A stretch of DNA of 64,000 nucleotides from Osmia lignaria lignaria (Eukaryota; Arthropoda; Insecta; Hymenoptera; Megachilidae). Both the position numbers and the translations under genes were made by a program. Shown piece after piece: positions 60,605-64,000 of this stretch (position 1 is the stretch's first letter; each line of letters begins with the position of its first letter). The stretch lies in NCBI RefSeq assembly GCF_051020975.1, contig NC_135035.1, forward strand, positions 6,634,001 to 6,698,000. The letters run 5' to 3'. The notes beneath the pieces were generated by a model. It did no database searches. It saw only the letters and a list, made by a program, of their open reading frames with translations, and was not told the origin of the DNA.

Positions 60605-63600
60605 TATAATGGAAACATTACAAAATTAACAAATTTGTTTAAAATTACATTTAAAAAATTGTTTGTCGCTGTTCGAAAATATAAAATGTTAGCACAAAGT
60701 TTGTATGGTGAATTATCTATATGAAACCATGCATGCTCGTTGCATTATGGTGCACTGTACGCGATCAGTTGTAATTTAATATTCGCACCCCGTGAACGCG
60801 TTCATTACTTAAGTCCACACCCGGTACGATGCATCCCTTCGGTCGTATATCCATGATCATTCTACCAGAGCTAATGCACCGTGAGGCCAAATGTTCGATG
60901 CGATTTAAATGCTGGGGGTAGTTAAGTACCCCGTCTACGGTAGTTAACACCCTCGATACGTGGAGAACTTCTTTCTCCCCATTGCCTCTGGAGGCTTGTT
61001 AACCCGTGTTTTATTCGAAATATACGTTTCATATTATTTCTTTACTTCCTTTCATACAATTTGTTTAATTATTTCAGTGCCTATAAAATATTTCATGATT
61101 TTAAGTTCTCCTCAAAGAATCAATGGGTCACTAGGGGAATTCGTCGCGTTAAAACGTTTGACACTTTGCATCACACAAGGGTGTTAATTTAACAAGCCAA
61201 ATTACGAGAGACACGTGCGCCAATTCAAGTTTATAATTTTAATGGGGCGCAAAGAAACGACTCTACAATTCTCGCTGATTTAATTAACCCCAGGGGTTCT
61301 ATTTCGTGTATCGTTTCTAGTGACATCCTTACGATGGGTCGAGACAATGGTGAGAGAAATAATGAATTAGGAGATTTAAATTAGGTTACGAATTTTCAAA
61401 TATTTTATTTATTACCTATTATAATTACAAATCCAAAAATTACAAATTAAAAAAGTTTTATTAACCTGGGTGTGTTTGCACCCCTTTACACAAAGAGCAA
61501 ATTAATAATCATCTAATCAAACTTTGAATTAGGGAAGATTGATTAGGTATCAAAGAAGTGAAGTATTCATGTCGTCCACGAAGGAAAAAGATTCGAATTA
61601 ATTATCTATCGACGTGATTTTTCTTCGTCCCCATGAAAACTCGAGGGAGAGAATCTTCACGGTTCTCCAGGTTTACGTAGCTCATGGGGGTGGTACCCCG
61701 GCGGGCTTCCGGTATCCGGTTCCGGCTGGCAATTTTTATGCTACCGACTCGAGGGTACAGGGAACGATGATTCTACGGAATCTGAAAAGTCGGTGGTGCG
61801 TAAACGACGACCGTACACCAAAAGGGAGAACGAATTCGCGAAGGGAAGAAACAGTTATTCCGCAGACTAGGGAGCGAAGCCGGTGATACGTCGTCACATC
61901 CGCTTGGACGAATCACGACGTGCCATTTGTCAGCGGAACGCACGTGACATTCGGACGGGCTTTTTCCGGAAACTTGCCATTTGTAGGCGAAAGTAACGGG
62001 AGACTTTCGTTGGATGCATCCGCCGGAAGTCCATGGGCTAATCGTTGAATGGAAAATTGTATTCGTTTAATCAACACGTGGCAATCTATGGGATTAGATT
62101 TCAAATACAGTTCATTTATATGAATTTAGGTTGAATAAGAAACAGTGAAACAATCCTTATTTATTTATAAGTCGTAATTCTTTCTGTTGACACAAAGATT
62201 CCTGTGACATTCAACAACACGAAAGGATTAAATGTTGGCAAGAGTAGAAAGGAGAATAATGTAATACGTGGTCGAGGGAAAAGTTGGCAAAGTCGTGCGA
62301 AGGGATGTCCTTCGTGTTCTCCTCTGTGGATTCATCTCTATTCTAGATTCTGATGATTTATGATCAGGATGACTGCAAGTTGTGGACATAAATCCGGGAA
62401 TAAATTCATTTTTCTGAAAGGTTTCGATCTTTCCCAACCACTATTATTCGTGATATTCAAATGGGATACAACTTGGCGTTATACAAGATGGAGAACAAAT
62501 CTTTCTAGGGAAAAAGCTTTCTTGGAAAGGATCCATTCGTATTGTTTTATTTGTTTTTTTATTGTTTTATCTAGAAATAAAAGCAGTAGGGTGTGATAAA
62601 ATTATAAATTGGAGAAACTGCTATAATATTAAAATTGAACAACCGATAATATTCGGGCAACAAAATTCATTCGTATTTAGATGTTTCTACGTCATTTAGT
62701 TTACGATTCTCTCGCCGTCGGAAGAAAGGGAATGTATATACATCACGAGCCCCTGAAAGAGTACAATAGGACGAGCCCTTGCGAGTGCAGTCGAGGATGA
62801 TTTGACAAATTCACGATCGTATAAATGGGGGATGGTGCACTGAGAGCAAGAGTGAAGCGTGTGCGGCTATCGAAATCACCATAAAAACTCACCCATGTCT
62901 AAGCATTCAACGGTGAATCGTAAATTCGCGAAGAATTAATGCATAGAACGATCTTCTTCGAATTCTATCCTCCCTAAGAGAGGGTATGATTTATGATATG
63001 AGATTTTCGAGCTTTTAATAGCAGACCTTTTTAATCATTTTAATATCATATTGCTTTATTCTTCCTTTGTTGTATTTTATGGTTTTCCGTATTGGAATTG
63101 TATGGAATATAATAATAATAATTTAAAATAATCTCATAATAAAAATCAATAGAATGGAGGTAAAAACAAATTAGACGGGAGATCTCAATCTAATTTTCCC
63201 AAGAGAATTGCCCCAACGACAAATAATTAGAATTATCTTTGTGATGATAACCATAACGTCAGACAATGACAATGAAAGAGTTAGCAAGCAGAGGGTGGAT
63301 TGGTCGTGTGCTTTCGGTACGTATCCCCGGGAATGGAAGTCAGTTGGAATTGACAGGAACTGGGAGAGCCCGGGACATTGGCTCCAGACCCCCTGGCGCC
63401 GTCGCGACGCTTCCCAGCTTTTGGCAAAACACATCCTATCCCGGAGCGGGCGCCTAGTTTTTTTTATGACCAACGCCGGGGCGACCCCCGATTCCAGACT
63501 CCCGAAGATCCCCATAAAATCTCTTTTCCTTCTCAGGATGCCTTCGAATTCTCTGTATCTAGCTGCATCCTTCTCTACTAAGATTGCTTCTCTTGCTTGC

Positions 63601-64000
63601 AAACAATAGAATCCTTCTGATAGCGTGGAAAGGACTCTGCTCCTGGAACGAGGTCCAGCACGTGTCGATCTAAGAGATTAATTCCAAAGTATTCCTGGAT
63701 GGAATTTACTGGCTTCGTTTGTATAAATTAGTGGAAATTTAATTTGTGTCAGAAAGTGATAAAAAAATGGATAAATTTTTAAAGGGTCAGACCCACCCCA
63801 GAATAAACATTCTAGTTACACCAATTTACGGTAGTTTCCAGGTCCAGCCTTGGGCCTAGGGAGACTAGGCGGCAGTCTAGGGTCCCCTAGATCCAGGGCC
63901 CCTATAAGTAATGTTTACTTGAACAATAATCGATGTAAATGCAAATCTAAATTAGTTACACAAGTTTTAATGTTAATTTTATAAATTTTATTTGAGGTAC
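60605..64000. other. intergenic to window end, no gene recognised
   Basis: A few open frames (for example 63171-63609 on both strands) overlap in opposite directions in a GC-richer patch and show no domain. Near 63850-63905 'cttgggcctagggagactaggcggc' resembles a dispersed hAT-type repeat end seen commonly in insect genomes (inference). Confidence 0.35.

Noticed and set aside
63171..63609. Overlapping 143 aa and 133 aa frames on opposite strands
   Set aside because: They are mutual shadows in a GC-rich patch, without domain, signal or splice context.

Overview
The window is nuclear DNA from an insect. Small introns with GT-AG ends, AT-rich intergenic DNA with CpG-rich patches, insect-type chemoreceptor genes and many small DNA transposons point to a hymenopteran, probably a bee. 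That taxonomic guess is inference; the species cannot be read from the sequence. All exon joins below were made by eye from splice sites, reading frame and family resemblance.

1-20 kb: a tandem array of gustatory receptor (Gr, 7tm_7 family) genes, all on the minus strand. The repeat unit is a dimer: a 'type 2' receptor (about 390 aa) followed about 370 bp downstream by a 'type 1' receptor (about 398 aa). Four units are visible. The two on the right (C, D) have both genes intact. The two on the left (B, A) keep an intact type 1 gene, but their type 2 gene is broken (B, with a 420 bp solo-LTR-like insertion) or reduced to its last two exons (A). All six intact genes share a long first exon, an 87 bp second exon and a short last exon carrying the Gr signature of TM7. 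A ~1 kb noncoding block is repeated between units. Several transposons each hit only one copy, so their empty sites can be read in the sister copies.

21-25.5 kb: SMC5 (plus strand, 12 exons), a core subunit of the SMC5/6 DNA-repair complex, tail-to-tail with the very small lysine-rich gene SMKR1 (minus). 27-34.9 kb: ABHD2-like alpha/beta hydrolase (7 exons, first intron 5.2 kb). 37.4-38.2 kb: four tandem copies of a ~202 bp repeat just upstream of 38.4-41.0 kb, a secreted adenosine deaminase of the ADGF/ADA2 family (4 exons, one probable GC-AG intron).

43.9-51 kb: a repeat-built region without a recognisable protein gene. It has about 20 copies of the motif CGCAACACTAA, a ~460 bp tandem duplication, a ~300 bp CpG-rich block present twice, and duplicated exon/intron-like modules on the minus strand. 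51.9-54.5 kb: ERGIC-53/LMAN1, an ER-Golgi cargo lectin (10 exons). 54.5-64 kb: noncoding, with MITEs and a Tc1 transposase remnant.

SMC5, SMKR1, ABHD2, ADGF and LMAN1 are unrelated genes that share the neighbourhood; no common pathway is implied. The biologically striking part is the alternating receptor array with its mosaic exons, relics and copy-specific insertions.
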